Assembly: GCA_934359185.1 (NCBI GenBank)
Contig: CAKRLE010000007.1
Location: forward strand, 108,190-172,189
Source of the DNA: an uncultured Lachnospira sp.
Lineage (GTDB): Bacteria; Bacillota; Clostridia; Lachnospirales; Lachnospiraceae
DNA: 64,000 bases
Reading direction: 5' to 3'
Below, one piece after another: positions 45,630 to 57,195 of the stretch; positions within the stretch are counted from its first letter, which is position 1, and every line of letters begins with the position of its first letter. Both the position numbers and the translations under genes were made by a program. The notes beneath the pieces are model-generated. The model was not told the DNA's origin. It did no database searches and saw only the letters and a program-made list of their open reading frames with translations.

Positions 45630-47039
45630 ATGTTTAAAAATAAAAAAACAAAGGATGCAGTATCCGCTAATGATATGGCTCTATTGATGGAGCAGATGGA
45701 CAGGGTTATAGCAGGTGATTTTGCAGATGCTGATACATCAATATTTCAGGATCCTGCATGTGCAGATAAGCTTAATGAGATGATACATTCTTTTAAAAAA
45801 GCTAATAATAATTTCGTTATGAGACTTAATGAGGCGATGCAGTCTATAGGTGATAATTCCTATGTTAAGAACACAATGGATCAGGTTCAGTCACAGACGA
45901 AATCCATATCAGAGATGGAAAAAGCCAGCCAGGGACTTGCAGACTCAATTAATGGCATATCATCATCAATGGATGATATCCGTGATAATACACATGAGAT
46001 GCTTGCTGCAGTGCAGAACAGCTCGGCAAATATGAATGAAAGTATCAGGGTTGTTAATGAATCATCAGAAAAGATTACAGTTATCAACAGCCAGGTACAT
46101 GAATTTAAGGATAAGATTGATAAAATCAGTGAAATTGTAGATATTGTAAAGAAAGTTGCAAGCCAGAGTAATCTTCTTGCGCTTAATGCTTCTATAGAAG
46201 CGGCAAGAGCCGGAGAGGCAGGAAAGGGATTTGCAGTTGTTGCGGATCAGGTGAGACAGCTTTCAAGCAATACATCAGAGTCGGCTGAGGATATCGTAAG
46301 ATATGTTAATGAGCTTAAGAATGATATTGATAAACTTGCGTTATCAATGAGCGAGACGACCGCCAAACTTTCAGAAGGTAACGAGAAGGTTGAATCATCA
46401 CTTGGTGATATTGAGATCATGGCAAGACAGATGGAAGCAGTCAAGAATAAGGTTGATGAAGTGTTTAACGACATAGATAACCAGACATCATTAACACATG
46501 CTTTTAATACAGAGGTTGCTAATATTGCAGCAAGCTATGATGAGCTGTCTAAGTGTTGTTTTGAGCAGGGAACCCATGTATACAAGATTGGCCGTTACAT
46601 TGATACAGCAAGAAGTGATATGGTAAGAGGCTTTGCAGAAGTCACTCTTCAGGACTGGCTTAAGATATATGAGATTGATCATTTCATACTTATGTGGAGA
46701 GTATACAATAACCTTATGGATTTCGAGCATCTTAAACTTACACAGCTTAATAATCCTACAGGATGTAAGCTCGGCAAGTGGATAGCAGCACAGACTGATC
46801 CGGCTATAACAGGTAGTCCGGAGTTCAAGAATGTTGTAAGCACCCACAATGCAGTTCATAAGTGGTCATGCGAGTCATGGCAGGCAAAGGAAGACGGCAA
46901 TGTTGAGCTTGCGCTTAATTACTTTAATAAGGCTTATGATGCATTCTTTGTATACCAGAAAGCAATAAGAGAGCTTCAGAGATTCTTTGCTGCCAGAGGA
47001 CAGTCAGAAAAGACGGAAATAGTTGTATTCCGCAAATAA
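45630..47039 (+). CDS. Soluble methyl-accepting chemotaxis protein with CZB domain
   Basis: 469 residues with no membrane helix or periplasmic sensor. The signalling hairpin tip is [26 protein letters not shown] (near 186-210; contains the CheA/CheW contact). The C-terminal CZB domain (about 345-455) has DHFILMW, CKLGKW and THNAVHKW, giving the His/Cys zinc ligands. CZB receptors sense zinc or hypochlorous acid in other bacteria, so this one likely reports an internal redox or zinc signal to the chemotaxis pathway. Confidence 0.93.
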   Translation: MFKNKKTKDAVSANDMALLMEQMDRVIAGDFADADTSIFQDPACADKLNEMIHSFKKANNNFVMRLNEAMQSIGDNSYVKNTMDQVQSQTKSISEMEKASQGLADSINGISSSMDDIRDNTHEMLAAVQNSSANMNESIRVVNESSEKITVINSQVHEFKDKIDKISEIVDIVKKVASQSNLLALNASIEAARAGEAGKGFAVVADQVRQLSSNTSESAEDIVRYVNELKNDIDKLALSMSETTAKLSEGNEKVESSLGDIEIMARQMEAVKNKVDEVFNDIDNQTSLTHAFNTEVANIAASYDELSKCCFEQGTHVYKIGRYIDTARSDMVRGFAEVTLQDWLKIYEIDHFILMWRVYNNLMDFEHLKLTQLNNPTGCKLGKWIAAQTDPAITGSPEFKNVVSTHNAVHKWSCESWQAKEDGNVELALNYFNKAYDAFFVYQKAIRELQRFFAARGQSEKTEIVVFRK

Positions 47040-47161
47040 TTTGTGTATACTGATGCATGAGCATTTGTATAATCGTTAAGACTATTATAATAATAGCTGC
47101 TATGGACGTTATCTATATAGATGCGTGTATGGCAGCTTATATTGTTTGATTGGAGGACAGC

Positions 47162-48802
47162 ATGGAGAAACCTGTTTATGTAATTGGACATAAGAACCCA
47201 GATTCGGATTCAGTGTGTTCTGCTGTATGTTATGCAAGATTAAAGACGATTTTAACAGGCAGGGAATATATACCTAAGAGAGCCGGCCACATCAATGAAG
47301 AGACGCATTATGTATTGGACAGGTGGGGGATTGAACCGCCAGAGTATATAAAAGATGTACGTCCACAGGTGTCAGATGTAGATATACACGTTGTTGACGG
47401 AGTTGACAGGAGTATATCTATTAAAGAGGCATGGAGACTTATGAAAGAAAGTAATACTGTAACGCTTCCTATACTCGAAGACGGACAGCTTAATGGTGTT
47501 ATATCTATAGGCGATATTACAAAGTCGTATTTTGAGATATATGACAGCTCCATACTTGCAAAGGCAAAGACTAAGTTTACTAATATCGTAGATACTTTGG
47601 AAGGAAGAGTCGTAACAGGTGATACATCACAGATAGTTGACAGCGGTAAAGTACTCATAGCGACAGCTAATCCAGATATGATGGAGAACTTTATTAATGA
47701 GGGTGATATTGTAATACTGGGCAACAGATATGAAGCACAGCTATGTGCAATAGAAATGAATGCCCGATGCATAATAATCTGTGATGGCGCAGAGGTGTCC
47801 AAGACAATAACCAAGCTTGCGCAGGAACATGGATGTATAATTGTAATTACTAAATATGATACATATACTGTGGCAAGACTTATTAACCAGAGTATGCCAA
47901 TCAGCTTTTATATGACGCCTAAAGAAAAGATAATCCAGTTCAGGACAACAGATTTTGTTGAGGACATCAGGGAGATAATGGCAAAACACAGGTTCAGGGA
48001 TTTCCCAATCCTTGATACTGATGGCAGATATATTGGAATGATTTCAAGAAGAAATCTTATCATGCATGGCAGAAAGAAACTCATACTGGTTGATCACAAT
48101 GAGAAAATCCAGGCTGTAGGAGGCGTTGAGACAGCAGATATACTGGAAATTATTGATCATCATAGAATTGGCTCAATTGAGACAATGTCACCTGTGTATT
48201 TCCGCAATCAGCCGCTTGGATGTACAGCGACAATAATATATCAGATGTATAACGAGAATGGGATTGTGCCAGAAAAAGATATAGCAGCACTTCTTTGTTC
48301 TGCTATTATATCAGATACTCTGATATTAAAGTCACCAACATGTACACAGGCTGATGTTGAGGCATGTAAAAAGCTTGCAGAAATTGCAGGCATTGAGATA
48401 GATAAATATGGCAGGGAAATGTTTAAGGCGGGAAGCAATCTTTCAAAAAAGACGCCAAAAGAATTATTTGAAAGAGATTTTAAGAGATTTTCTGTCAATG
48501 ATATTAATATAGGCGTTGGCCAGGTCAATTGCATGGAAACAGAAGAGTCGGATGAATTAAAAGAACGCATGATTGGGTATATTGCTGATTCGTGCCACGA
48601 ATATGGACTTAATATGACATTTTTTATGATAACTAATGTCCTTGATGAATCATCGTATGTTGTCTGTTCAGGCAATAATGCGGTGAGTACGATAAGCAGG
48701 GCTTTTAATGTCCAGGCGCAGGATAATACTGTATTTCTTAAAGGGGTTGTTTCCAGAAAGAAGCAGATACTTCCGGCTATAATGGAGACATTGCAGGGCT
48801 GA
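47162..48802 (+). CDS. Manganese-dependent inorganic pyrophosphatase with CBS and DRTGG domains
   Basis: 546 residues, family II (DHH) pyrophosphatase. The N-terminal metal motif is GHKNPDSDS (8-16), and the catalytic DHH is in IIDHHRIGSIE near 331. Between them lie two CBS halves (about 70-125 and 250-300) around a DRTGG-like domain. In such enzymes AMP/ADP inhibit and diadenosine polyphosphates activate. The ATG at 47162 follows GGAGG; the TTG at 47150 is inside it. Confidence 0.94.
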   Translation: MEKPVYVIGHKNPDSDSVCSAVCYARLKTILTGREYIPKRAGHINEETHYVLDRWGIEPPEYIKDVRPQVSDVDIHVVDGVDRSISIKEAWRLMKESNTVTLPILEDGQLNGVISIGDITKSYFEIYDSSILAKAKTKFTNIVDTLEGRVVTGDTSQIVDSGKVLIATANPDMMENFINEGDIVILGNRYEAQLCAIEMNARCIIICDGAEVSKTITKLAQEHGCIIVITKYDTYTVARLINQSMPISFYMTPKEKIIQFRTTDFVEDIREIMAKHRFRDFPILDTDGRYIGMISRRNLIMHGRKKLILVDHNEKIQAVGGVETADILEIIDHHRIGSIETMSPVYFRNQPLGCTATIIYQMYNENGIVPEKDIAALLCSAIISDTLILKSPTCTQADVEACKKLAEIAGIEIDKYGREMFKAGSNLSKKTPKELFERDFKRFSVNDINIGVGQVNCMETEESDELKERMIGYIADSCHEYGLNMTFFMITNVLDESSYVVCSGNNAVSTISRAFNVQAQDNTVFLKGVVSRKKQILPAIMETLQG

Positions 48803-48851
48803 TTGGATTGAACAAATAAATATCCGGCTGTATACCGGGGATGGAGTAGAG

Positions 48852-49724
48852 ATGAAGAAACTTAGAAAAGATGAGCTGTGCTGGTGCAAAAGCGGCAGAC
48901 CATATGGCGAGTGTCATATGGAGTTTGACAGAAAGATTGATATGTACAAGAAGAAGTTCCACACAGTTCCACCAAGAAGCATTATCAAGAATGAGGAACA
49001 GCTTGCAGGAATGAGAGAAAGTGCCAAGATTAATGTTGCGGTACTTGATTATGTTGCCGAACATATCAAAGCTGGTATAACTACAGAAGAGATAGATAGA
49101 ATGGTGTATGAAAAGACAACAGCAATGGGAGGAATTCCAGCGCCTCTTAACTATGAGGGATTTCCTAAGTCAGTATGTACATCAATCAATGACCAGGTAT
49201 GCCATGGAATACCATCAAGCAATGTGGAGATAATAGATGGAGATATAATTAATGTTGATTGTTCTACAATTCTTAATGGCTATTTTTCGGATTCATCAAG
49301 AATGTTCTGTATAGGCAATGTATCGCCAGAAAATAAAAAACTGGTAGATGTAGCTAAAGAATGTGTCCAGTTAGGGCTTGAACAGGTAAAGCCATGGGGA
49401 CATCTCGGAGATGTTGCGGCGGCAATCAATGATTATGCAAGAAGTAATGGGTATTCAGTTGTAAGACAGGTAGGCGGACATGGAATCGGACTTGAATTCC
49501 ACGAGACACCATTTGTAAGCTATGTAATCAAAAAAGGAACTGGCATGGTAATGGCGCCAGGCATGGTATTTACAATTGAACCAATGATCAATATGGGCAG
49601 TGATGAGATTTATATAGATGAGACTAATGACTGGACAATTTACACAGAGGATGAACTTCCAAGTGCACAGTGGGAAATCATGGTACATGTTACAGATACA
49701 GGATATGAGGTTATGAGCTGGTAA
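48852..49724 (+). CDS. map: Methionine aminopeptidase with N-terminal SEC-C zinc motif
   Basis: 290 residues. The first ~25 residues form a SEC-C-like motif (ELCWCKSGRPYGECH), as in the longer actinobacterial and clostridial MetAPs; the type I catalytic domain follows. Metal ligands are visible: two Asp in NVDCSTILNGYFSDSS, His in GHGIGLEFHETP, Glu in FTIEPM and Glu in AQWEIMVHVT. Removes the initiator Met. The N-terminal zinc motif is thought to aid ribosome association. Confidence 0.94.
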   Translation: MKKLRKDELCWCKSGRPYGECHMEFDRKIDMYKKKFHTVPPRSIIKNEEQLAGMRESAKINVAVLDYVAEHIKAGITTEEIDRMVYEKTTAMGGIPAPLNYEGFPKSVCTSINDQVCHGIPSSNVEIIDGDIINVDCSTILNGYFSDSSRMFCIGNVSPENKKLVDVAKECVQLGLEQVKPWGHLGDVAAAINDYARSNGYSVVRQVGGHGIGLEFHETPFVSYVIKKGTGMVMAPGMVFTIEPMINMGSDEIYIDETNDWTIYTEDELPSAQWEIMVHVTDTGYEVMSW

Positions 49725-49758
49725 TTTACATGCCAGTAGATGATTATAAGGAGCAGAT

Positions 49759-50265
49759 ATGGTTGCGGTTGAACAGATAATTAAGGTTAAAGCGCCTAAA
49801 CAGTCTATTCTGTTTAAGGTTATTATGATACTTGCTTGTATTCTTGCGGTAACAACAATTCCATCGACAAAGACGATGGGGTTATTGCTTGTTGTTGTTC
49901 TTGTTATATTTACAGTATTTGTATTCAGATATTATAAAGCGGAGTATGAATATTCGCTTATGGATGGCGAACTTACAGTTGAGAGAATTATGGCGAGAAC
50001 ATCAAGAAAAAGATGTGGAGCATATTCAATCAGCAAGGCAGTACTTGTGGCAAGGCCTGACTGCCAGGATGCACTCCGTCTGGAACACATGGACTACAGA
50101 ACTAATAACTACACAAGAGGCGAGTCTGACACATCGGGCGTTATAGTTATATACACTTATAATGATAATAACGAGATGGAGAGGATATATATTGAGCCAG
50201 ATGAAAAGATGCTTGAAGCTATAAGCGGATGTGTTGGAAGAGGAGTCTTTAAAGTTGAAAAGTAA
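49759..50265 (+). CDS. Membrane protein of unknown function, 168 residues
   Basis: Two close membrane helices (about 18-34 and 38-58) followed by a 110-residue cytosolic beta-rich domain (YEYSLMDGELTVERI). It resembles uncharacterised Lachnospiraceae membrane proteins with a PH-like domain, but I cannot name the family with confidence. It lies 34 nt after map. Confidence 0.65.
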   Translation: MVAVEQIIKVKAPKQSILFKVIMILACILAVTTIPSTKTMGLLLVVVLVIFTVFVFRYYKAEYEYSLMDGELTVERIMARTSRKRCGAYSISKAVLVARPDCQDALRLEHMDYRTNNYTRGESDTSGVIVIYTYNDNNEMERIYIEPDEKMLEAISGCVGRGVFKVEK

Positions 50266-50294
50266 TTGACAAATATATTTTTCAATGATATATT
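50266..50294 (+). promoter_or_regulatory. Promoter for guaB
   Basis: A perfect TTGACA (50266-50271), a 17-nt spacer, TATATT (50289-50294). The -35 touches the stop codon of the preceding gene. Confidence 0.75.
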
Positions 50295-50322
50295 AAATGT
50301 TAACATTTTTTTGATTTAATGA

Positions 50323-51822
<1,500 letters not shown>

Positions 51823-51832
51823 TAATTAATTA

Positions 51833-51870
51833 CAGACATCTTCATGATATTATGGAGGTGTCTGTTTTTT
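51833..51870 (+). terminator. guaB terminator
   Basis: An 8-bp stem with one G-U type pair (51833-51840 with 51857-51864), then six T residues. Confidence 0.85.
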
Positions 51871-51935
51871 CTTGCACTTAATTTGTTAATAGGTTATACT
51901 TTAATCAAATGTTTAGACGGTGGGAGTGATAAGGT

Positions 51936-52520
51936 ATGAAGGATACGATGCTTGGCAGTTATATAGCAAAGACCCACAGCACGACTGGCTTTATGGAGAA
52001 TGAGCTGAGAGCGATAAAGAGTGGGGATATGGATACAATTGCGTCAACATTTATAGATTTGAAGAATGATACATATATGATGCAGTTAAAGAGTGTTCTT
52101 AAGAGCTTTAAGATGTATATGAAAGATAATGTATCACTCGAAGATATAAGAAGTGTTAAAGATACACATGAAAAATATATTGGATGCCAGATAATGGATG
52201 GCGATGAGGATGTGTTTTTTGGAATAGGCGGGGACGACGAAGCTCTGCGTAAAGTGGCATCTACATTTGCAAGATGTGATTTTGCACAGTTTGATGAGGA
52301 TGCATATGATGCAGTGTGTGAGCTTATTAACTGTACTAATGGAATGTTTGCTGTCCAGCTTGATGAGAATGATATCAGATGTGAATTAAGACCACCGGTA
52401 TTTTATCGTGATGTTTCAGTCAAGAGTAATCATTCATTTTATGTTTTGGATTTCAAGTTATATGATAAGAAATTTAATGCTGTGATGGCAGTTGAAGATA
52501 TAGTGAATATTGAAAGGTAA
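51936..52520 (+). CDS. CheX/CheC-like chemotaxis protein
   Basis: 194 residues. The C-terminal ~140 residues match the CheX/CheC phosphatase fold in length and placement next to a cheY gene; the N-terminal 50 residues are helical. Segments such as DAVCELINCTNGMFAV resemble the family's helix with the Glu/Asn pair (ExxN) that dephosphorylates CheY-P. The start is AAGG-GTG-proximal at 51936. The cheY gene begins 10 nt after the stop, so the two are cotranscribed. Confidence 0.75.
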   Translation: MKDTMLGSYIAKTHSTTGFMENELRAIKSGDMDTIASTFIDLKNDTYMMQLKSVLKSFKMYMKDNVSLEDIRSVKDTHEKYIGCQIMDGDEDVFFGIGGDDEALRKVASTFARCDFAQFDEDAYDAVCELINCTNGMFAVQLDENDIRCELRPPVFYRDVSVKSNHSFYVLDFKLYDKKFNAVMAVEDIVNIER

Positions 52521-52530
52521 GGAGAAGACA

Positions 52531-52893
52531 ATGGCTAAGATATTAATTGTTGATGATTCTAAAACTTCAAGAAGATTTTTAAGAGATATGCTGGAAGATG
52601 CAGGGCATGAGATAGTCGGCGAAGCTGTTAATGGACAGGAAGGCGTTGATAAGTATTTTGCATTGAAGCCGGATATAGTTACTATGGATATAACGATGCC
52701 TGGTAAAGATGGCATTACAGCTGTATCTGATATTATAGAAAAGGATCCTGATGCAAGGGTTATCATGGTAACAGCAGCAGGACAGAAGTCTAACATGGTA
52801 GAGGCATTAAAGCGTGGGGCGGCTGATTTTATCCAGAAGCCATTTGATGAGAGTGTAATTATAGAAGTGGTTAAAAAGGTGTTGGAAGAATGA
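52531..52893 (+). CDS. cheY: CheY-like response regulator
   Basis: 120 residues, receiver domain only. The phospho-acceptor Asp is in TMDITMPG (near 53), the acidic pair is in VDDSKT, the switch Thr is in VTAAG and the Lys is in QKPFDE (near 103). The ATG at 52531 has AAGGAGAAG. With the CheX-like partner it probably relays chemoreceptor output to the flagellar motor. It overlaps truA by 4 nt. Confidence 0.92.
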   Translation: MAKILIVDDSKTSRRFLRDMLEDAGHEIVGEAVNGQEGVDKYFALKPDIVTMDITMPGKDGITAVSDIIEKDPDARVIMVTAAGQKSNMVEALKRGAADFIQKPFDESVIIEVVKKVLEE

Positions 52894-53630
52894 GCAATTA
52901 CAGGTTAATTCTGCAGTATGATGGCAGCCGTTATGATGGATGGCAGCGTATGGGAAAAGATGAATCAGACAATACGATATATTCTAAGATTGCAGAAGTT
53001 TTAAGAAAGATGACAGGCGTTGAGCCAGAGATAAACTGTGGATGCAGAACGGAGAAGGGAGTTCATGCATATGGACAGGTAATTAATGTCAGGATTAATG
53101 ATAATCCAGCTCCCATAGAGCTTAAGAATTACCTTAACAGATATCTCCCAAGGGATATAGCGGTTCTTGTCTGTGATAATGCGGACGACAGATTTCATGC
53201 ATCACTCAATGCAAAGTCTGCAACATATGTATATAGATTAGATGTCGGCAATATTGCTGATGTATTTCAGAGAAAGTATGCATATCATACATTTGATATG
53301 CCAGATATTACTGCTATGAGAAAGGCAGCAGAATATTTTAAGGGCAGCCATGATTTTAAGAATTTTACGACAGCCAAGAGAAGCAAGAGTACAGTTAAGA
53401 CTGTCGAAGATATAACAATTGACAGACATGATGATAATATAGTGACAATCAGTATAACTGCCAATGATTTTATGCATAACATGGCTAGGCTTATGGTTGG
53501 AATGCTTCTTGATGTGGCAGGAGGACTTAAAAAGCCGGAAAGCGTTAAAGATGCGCTTGAAGGAAAAGAAGTGACTATGTCATTCCCGGCGGAGGCGTGC
53601 GGACTTTTCCTTGAGAAGGTTAATTATTAG
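52890..53630 (+). CDS. truA: TruA-like tRNA pseudouridine synthase with altered catalytic motif
   Basis: 246 residues, full length and TruA-like throughout (YDGWQRM near 15, YVYRLDV, FKNFTTAKRSKS). The invariant motif RTD, whose Asp is the nucleophile-like residue needed for pseudouridylation of tRNA U38-40, here reads RTE (Arg53, Thr54, Glu55). The codons are AGA ACG GAG, so the change is not a sequence ambiguity. In E. coli TruA, changes of this Asp abolish activity. It may be a diverged paralogue, inactive or with another role; a canonical truA may sit elsewhere. It overlaps cheY by 4 nt. Confidence 0.78.
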   Translation: MSNYRLILQYDGSRYDGWQRMGKDESDNTIYSKIAEVLRKMTGVEPEINCGCRTEKGVHAYGQVINVRINDNPAPIELKNYLNRYLPRDIAVLVCDNADDRFHASLNAKSATYVYRLDVGNIADVFQRKYAYHTFDMPDITAMRKAAEYFKGSHDFKNFTTAKRSKSTVKTVEDITIDRHDDNIVTISITANDFMHNMARLMVGMLLDVAGGLKKPESVKDALEGKEVTMSFPAEACGLFLEKVNY

Positions 53631-53653
53631 AGAATGAGTGAATGGAGAGACAG

Positions 53654-55438
53654 ATGAAAACTGTTATAGAAGAGATTGAACAGATAGTTAAGACAGCATT
53701 TGAGGAGAGTGGATATGATGGAAGCTATGCCAGAATATCAGTATCAAACAGACCTGACCTTTGTGAGTATCAGTGTAACGGAGCTATGGCAGCAGCCAAG
53801 AAGTATGGCAAAGCGCCATTTATGATAGCTGATGATGTAGTTGCAAAGCTTGCTGATAACGCAGTATTTAAAAGCATTGAAAGTGTTAAGCCAGGGTTCA
53901 TCAATATAATTCTTTCAGAAGATTTTATGAGTGATTATCTCAATAAGATGGCTGTTGAGGACAGATTTGGGTATGTTCCATCTGTTACAGATAAGACTGT
54001 TGTTGTTGATTATGGTGGTGCTAATGCTGCTAAACCTTTACATGTAGGACATCTTCGTTCCGCTGTAATTGGTGAGAGCGTAAAAAGAATCCAGAAATTT
54101 GCTGGCAACAAGGTTATCGGCGATGTTCATCTTGGAGACTGGGGCCTTCAGATGGGTCTTATTATAGAAGAGTTAAGAGACAGAAAGCCAGAACTTCCAT
54201 ATTTTGACGACAGTTTTACAGGAGAGTATCCAGCAGAAGCTCCATTTACTATATCAGAGCTGGAGGAGATTTATCCTGCTGCAAGTGCCAAGTCAAAGGA
54301 GAATGCAGAGTTCTTAGAGAGAGCACACAATGCAACATTAAAGCTCCAGAGTGGGGACAGGGCATGTACTGCTATATGGAATCATATAATGGCAGTATCA
54401 AAGGCAGATTTAAAGAAGAATTATGACAACCTTAATGTGTCATTTGACTTATGGAAGGGCGAGAGTGATGCTCAAGTCTATATTCCAGACATGATTCAGG
54501 ATATGATAGACAAAGGCCTTGCGTATGAAAGCCAGGGGGCAACAGTTGTTGACATTCAGGAGGAGACAGATACTAAAGAGCTTCCACCTTGTATCATAAG
54601 AAAGTCAGATGGAGCAGCATTATATGCGACATCAGACCTTGCAACACTTGTTGAGAGAGAGAAGGATTTCAATCCAGACAGATATATCTATCTTGCTGAT
54701 AAGAGACAGGAACTTCACTTTACACAGGTTTTCAGGGTTGCCAAGAAGGCAGGTATAGTTAAGCCAGACGCAGAGCTTACATTTCTTGGATTTGGTACAA
54801 TGAATGGTAAGGATGGCAAGCCGTTTAAGACACGTTCTGGTGGAGTTATGAGACTTGAGAACCTTATATCTGATATACAGGATGCAGTTCTTTTAAAGAT
54901 GAATGAGAATTCAGAGAAGAAAGGCCAGACAGATATAGATAAGGATGAGGCAGAGGCTACAGCTAAGATAGTCGGACTTGCTGCATTAAAGTATGGTGAT
55001 TTATCTAATCAGGCGTCTAAAGATTATGTATTTGATGTGGACAGATTTGCTTCGTTTGAGGGTAATACAGGCCCATATATCTTATACACTATTGTAAGAA
55101 TTAAATCAATTCTTGCAAAATACAAAGCTTCATCAGGTAATATGGATTCACTTTCAATCAAGCTTTCGCCTTCTGACAGTGAGAAAAATCTTACGCTTGC
55201 ACTTGTTAAGTTCCAGGAAGTTGTCAACAGTGCATATATTGAGAATGCGCCACATAAGATATGTCAGTATATATATGATGTATCTAATGCGTTTAATGGA
55301 TTTTATCATGATACCAAGATACTTTCAGAGGCAGATGAGGATAAGAAGAAGGGATACATTGCACTTATAAGTCTTGCTAAGGATATTCTTCTTACATGTA
55401 TAGACCTTCTTGGCATAGAGTGTCCTGAGAGAATGTAG
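53654..55438 (+). CDS. argS: Arginyl-tRNA synthetase
   Basis: 594 residues, class I. The N-terminal additional domain (about 1-105) is followed by the HIGH variant KPLHVGHLRSAV (near 130) and, later, a degenerate KMSKS site (FKTRSGG). The C-terminal anticodon-binding domain is present (DALR type). The ATG at 53654 follows GGAG; the ATG at 53642 is slightly less favoured. It is followed closely by a glycosyltransferase gene. Confidence 0.95.
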   Translation: MKTVIEEIEQIVKTAFEESGYDGSYARISVSNRPDLCEYQCNGAMAAAKKYGKAPFMIADDVVAKLADNAVFKSIESVKPGFINIILSEDFMSDYLNKMAVEDRFGYVPSVTDKTVVVDYGGANAAKPLHVGHLRSAVIGESVKRIQKFAGNKVIGDVHLGDWGLQMGLIIEELRDRKPELPYFDDSFTGEYPAEAPFTISELEEIYPAASAKSKENAEFLERAHNATLKLQSGDRACTAIWNHIMAVSKADLKKNYDNLNVSFDLWKGESDAQVYIPDMIQDMIDKGLAYESQGATVVDIQEETDTKELPPCIIRKSDGAALYATSDLATLVEREKDFNPDRYIYLADKRQELHFTQVFRVAKKAGIVKPDAELTFLGFGTMNGKDGKPFKTRSGGVMRLENLISDIQDAVLLKMNENSEKKGQTDIDKDEAEATAKIVGLAALKYGDLSNQASKDYVFDVDRFASFEGNTGPYILYTIVRIKSILAKYKASSGNMDSLSIKLSPSDSEKNLTLALVKFQEVVNSAYIENAPHKICQYIYDVSNAFNGFYHDTKILSEADEDKKKGYIALISLAKDILLTCIDLLGIECPERM

Positions 55439-55458
55439 ATTGTGAAAGGTAAGAGGTT

Positions 55459-56475
55459 ATGAAGTTAATTAGTTTTGCAATTCCATGCTATAATTCAGCA
55501 GCATATATGAGAAAATGCATCGAATCAATACTTCCAGGTGGAGATGATGTTGAGATAATTATAGTTGATGATGGTTCAACTAAAGATAATACATTAGAGA
55601 TTGCAAGAGAATACGAGGCTGCGTATCCTTCTATAGTCAAGGCTGTCCATCAGGAGAATGGCGGACATGGACAGGCAGTTAATACAGGGCTTTCTTATGC
55701 TACAGGAAGATATTTTAAGGTAGTTGACAGTGATGACTGGGTTGATGAGAAGAGCTATAAGAGAATATTAAAGACATTAAAAAATCTTTCTGATGATAAT
55801 GTGCCGGATATGGTTGTTGCTAATTATGTATATGATAAGGTCGGCGCTAAGAGAAAGAAAGTTATACACTATGACAATGTATTCCCTATAGAGAAGATGT
55901 TTTCATGGGATGAGATAGGTAAATTCAAAGTAGACCAGTATATTCTTATGCATTCTGTTATTTACAGGACACAGCTTTTGAAGGACTGTGGATTAAAGCT
56001 TCCTATGCACACATTTTATGTGGATAATATATTTGTATTTGAACCATTGCCAGAGGTTAAAAAGATATATTATATCAATACGAATTTCTACAGATATTTC
56101 ATAGGCCGTGATGACCAGTCTGTCAATGAAAAGGTAATGATTGGAAGAATTGACCAGCAGATTGCTGTTACCAAGAGAATGATTGATTTCTATATTGACA
56201 GCGATGTTAAGTCTGTAAGATGCAGAAAGTACATGATTAATTATCTTAGAATCATGATGGAGGTATCATCTATATTCCTTATAATAAGTGGAACTAAGGA
56301 GAATCTTTCTAAGAAAAAGGAACTTTGGAATTACGTAAAGACTAAAGATGGAAAGCTCTATAATCAGTTAAGATACAGTCTTCTTGGAAGCACTGTCAAT
56401 ATTCCGGGCAGGAGTGGAAGAGCTATATCGAAGTATGGATATAAGATTATGAATAAGCTTATCGGATTTAACTAG
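55459..56475 (+). CDS. Family 2 glycosyltransferase
   Basis: 338 residues with no membrane helices. GT-A fold: IPCYNSAAYMRKCIESIL at the start, IIIVDDGSTKDNT (near 33), and the metal motif VDSDDW (near 93). It transfers a sugar from a nucleotide donor to an unknown acceptor, probably for a surface polymer. Lies 20 nt after argS and ends before a strong terminator. Confidence 0.88.
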   Translation: MKLISFAIPCYNSAAYMRKCIESILPGGDDVEIIIVDDGSTKDNTLEIAREYEAAYPSIVKAVHQENGGHGQAVNTGLSYATGRYFKVVDSDDWVDEKSYKRILKTLKNLSDDNVPDMVVANYVYDKVGAKRKKVIHYDNVFPIEKMFSWDEIGKFKVDQYILMHSVIYRTQLLKDCGLKLPMHTFYVDNIFVFEPLPEVKKIYYINTNFYRYFIGRDDQSVNEKVMIGRIDQQIAVTKRMIDFYIDSDVKSVRCRKYMINYLRIMMEVSSIFLIISGTKENLSKKKELWNYVKTKDGKLYNQLRYSLLGSTVNIPGRSGRAISKYGYKIMNKLIGFN

Positions 56476-56488
56476 ATTTAATTAATTA

Positions 56489-56529
56489 AATCAGCCAGCC
56501 GGGTGTAATATTCACCTGGCTGGCTGATT
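56489..56529 (+). terminator. Bidirectional terminator
   Basis: A 17-bp stem with one G-U pair (56489-56505 with 56513-56529) between convergent genes. Confidence 0.85.
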
Positions 56530-56541
56530 GATTTTGTATGA

Positions 56542-57063
56542 TTAGAATGTTATCCTGCAGTGATTCTGGTTGACATGGGATTTGATATATTCAGGAGCAG
56601 CTTTCTGTTGTTCTTCTGACATATCTGCTATCCGTAACATAACAATCATCTTAGAACCATCAAAAAACATGTAATAGCCAAATTTACAGTATATGGTTGT
56701 AAATGACTCCCATGTGTATGTTGTGACTATGTCATGCTCCGGAATATCTGCAAGAATGCCTGTGTCCATAAGTGTTATAGTGCATGGTGCATCTTCAGAT
56801 GGTGCCCTGTGCTTCAGATGATATTTGACTGCATTGTTAAACTGGAATGTAAATATATATATTGGATAAGCAAAGCATGCAGCATATATTACGCCAAGAT
56901 ATATATTGAAAAGTCTGCCACACATCATGGCAATTGCAATAGCAGCTGGTATAAGAGAAAGAATTGTCTCTATGGGATTTCGTATAAATCTGTTCCAGAA
57001 TACGATTTTTTTGTATTCATCGCCCGCTGCTTTGAGTCTGGTGTTGTATTTAATTGTATCCAT
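56542..57063 (-). CDS. YcxB-like membrane protein
   Basis: 173 residues. Two close membrane helices (about 32-50 and 55-75) are followed by a cytosolic beta-rich domain of about 90 residues (TWESFTTIYCKFGYYMFFDGSKMIVM), the pattern of the YcxB family. Function unknown. Convergent with the glycosyltransferase gene. Confidence 0.7.
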   Translation of the reverse strand: MDTIKYNTRLKAAGDEYKKIVFWNRFIRNPIETILSLIPAAIAIAMMCGRLFNIYLGVIYAACFAYPIYIFTFQFNNAVKYHLKHRAPSEDAPCTITLMDTGILADIPEHDIVTTYTWESFTTIYCKFGYYMFFDGSKMIVMLRIADMSEEQQKAAPEYIKSHVNQNHCRITF

Positions 57064-57132
57064 ATAAAATCCTCTGTTAATTTAATGATGTCAGAATGAA
57101 TAATACCATTTTTATTAATTTAACACAAGGGT

Positions 57133-57160
57133 TTGCAAAGCATGCAAAATAGGATATAAT
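57133..57160 (+). promoter_or_regulatory. Promoter for the GGDEF-EAL gene
   Basis: TTGCAA (57133-57138), a 16-nt spacer, TATAAT (57155-57160). It resembles the GGDEF gene's promoter at 1.6 kb. Confidence 0.6.
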
Positions 57161-57195
57161 ATTTCTATATATTAATATCAGGGGAGTAACGTGCG

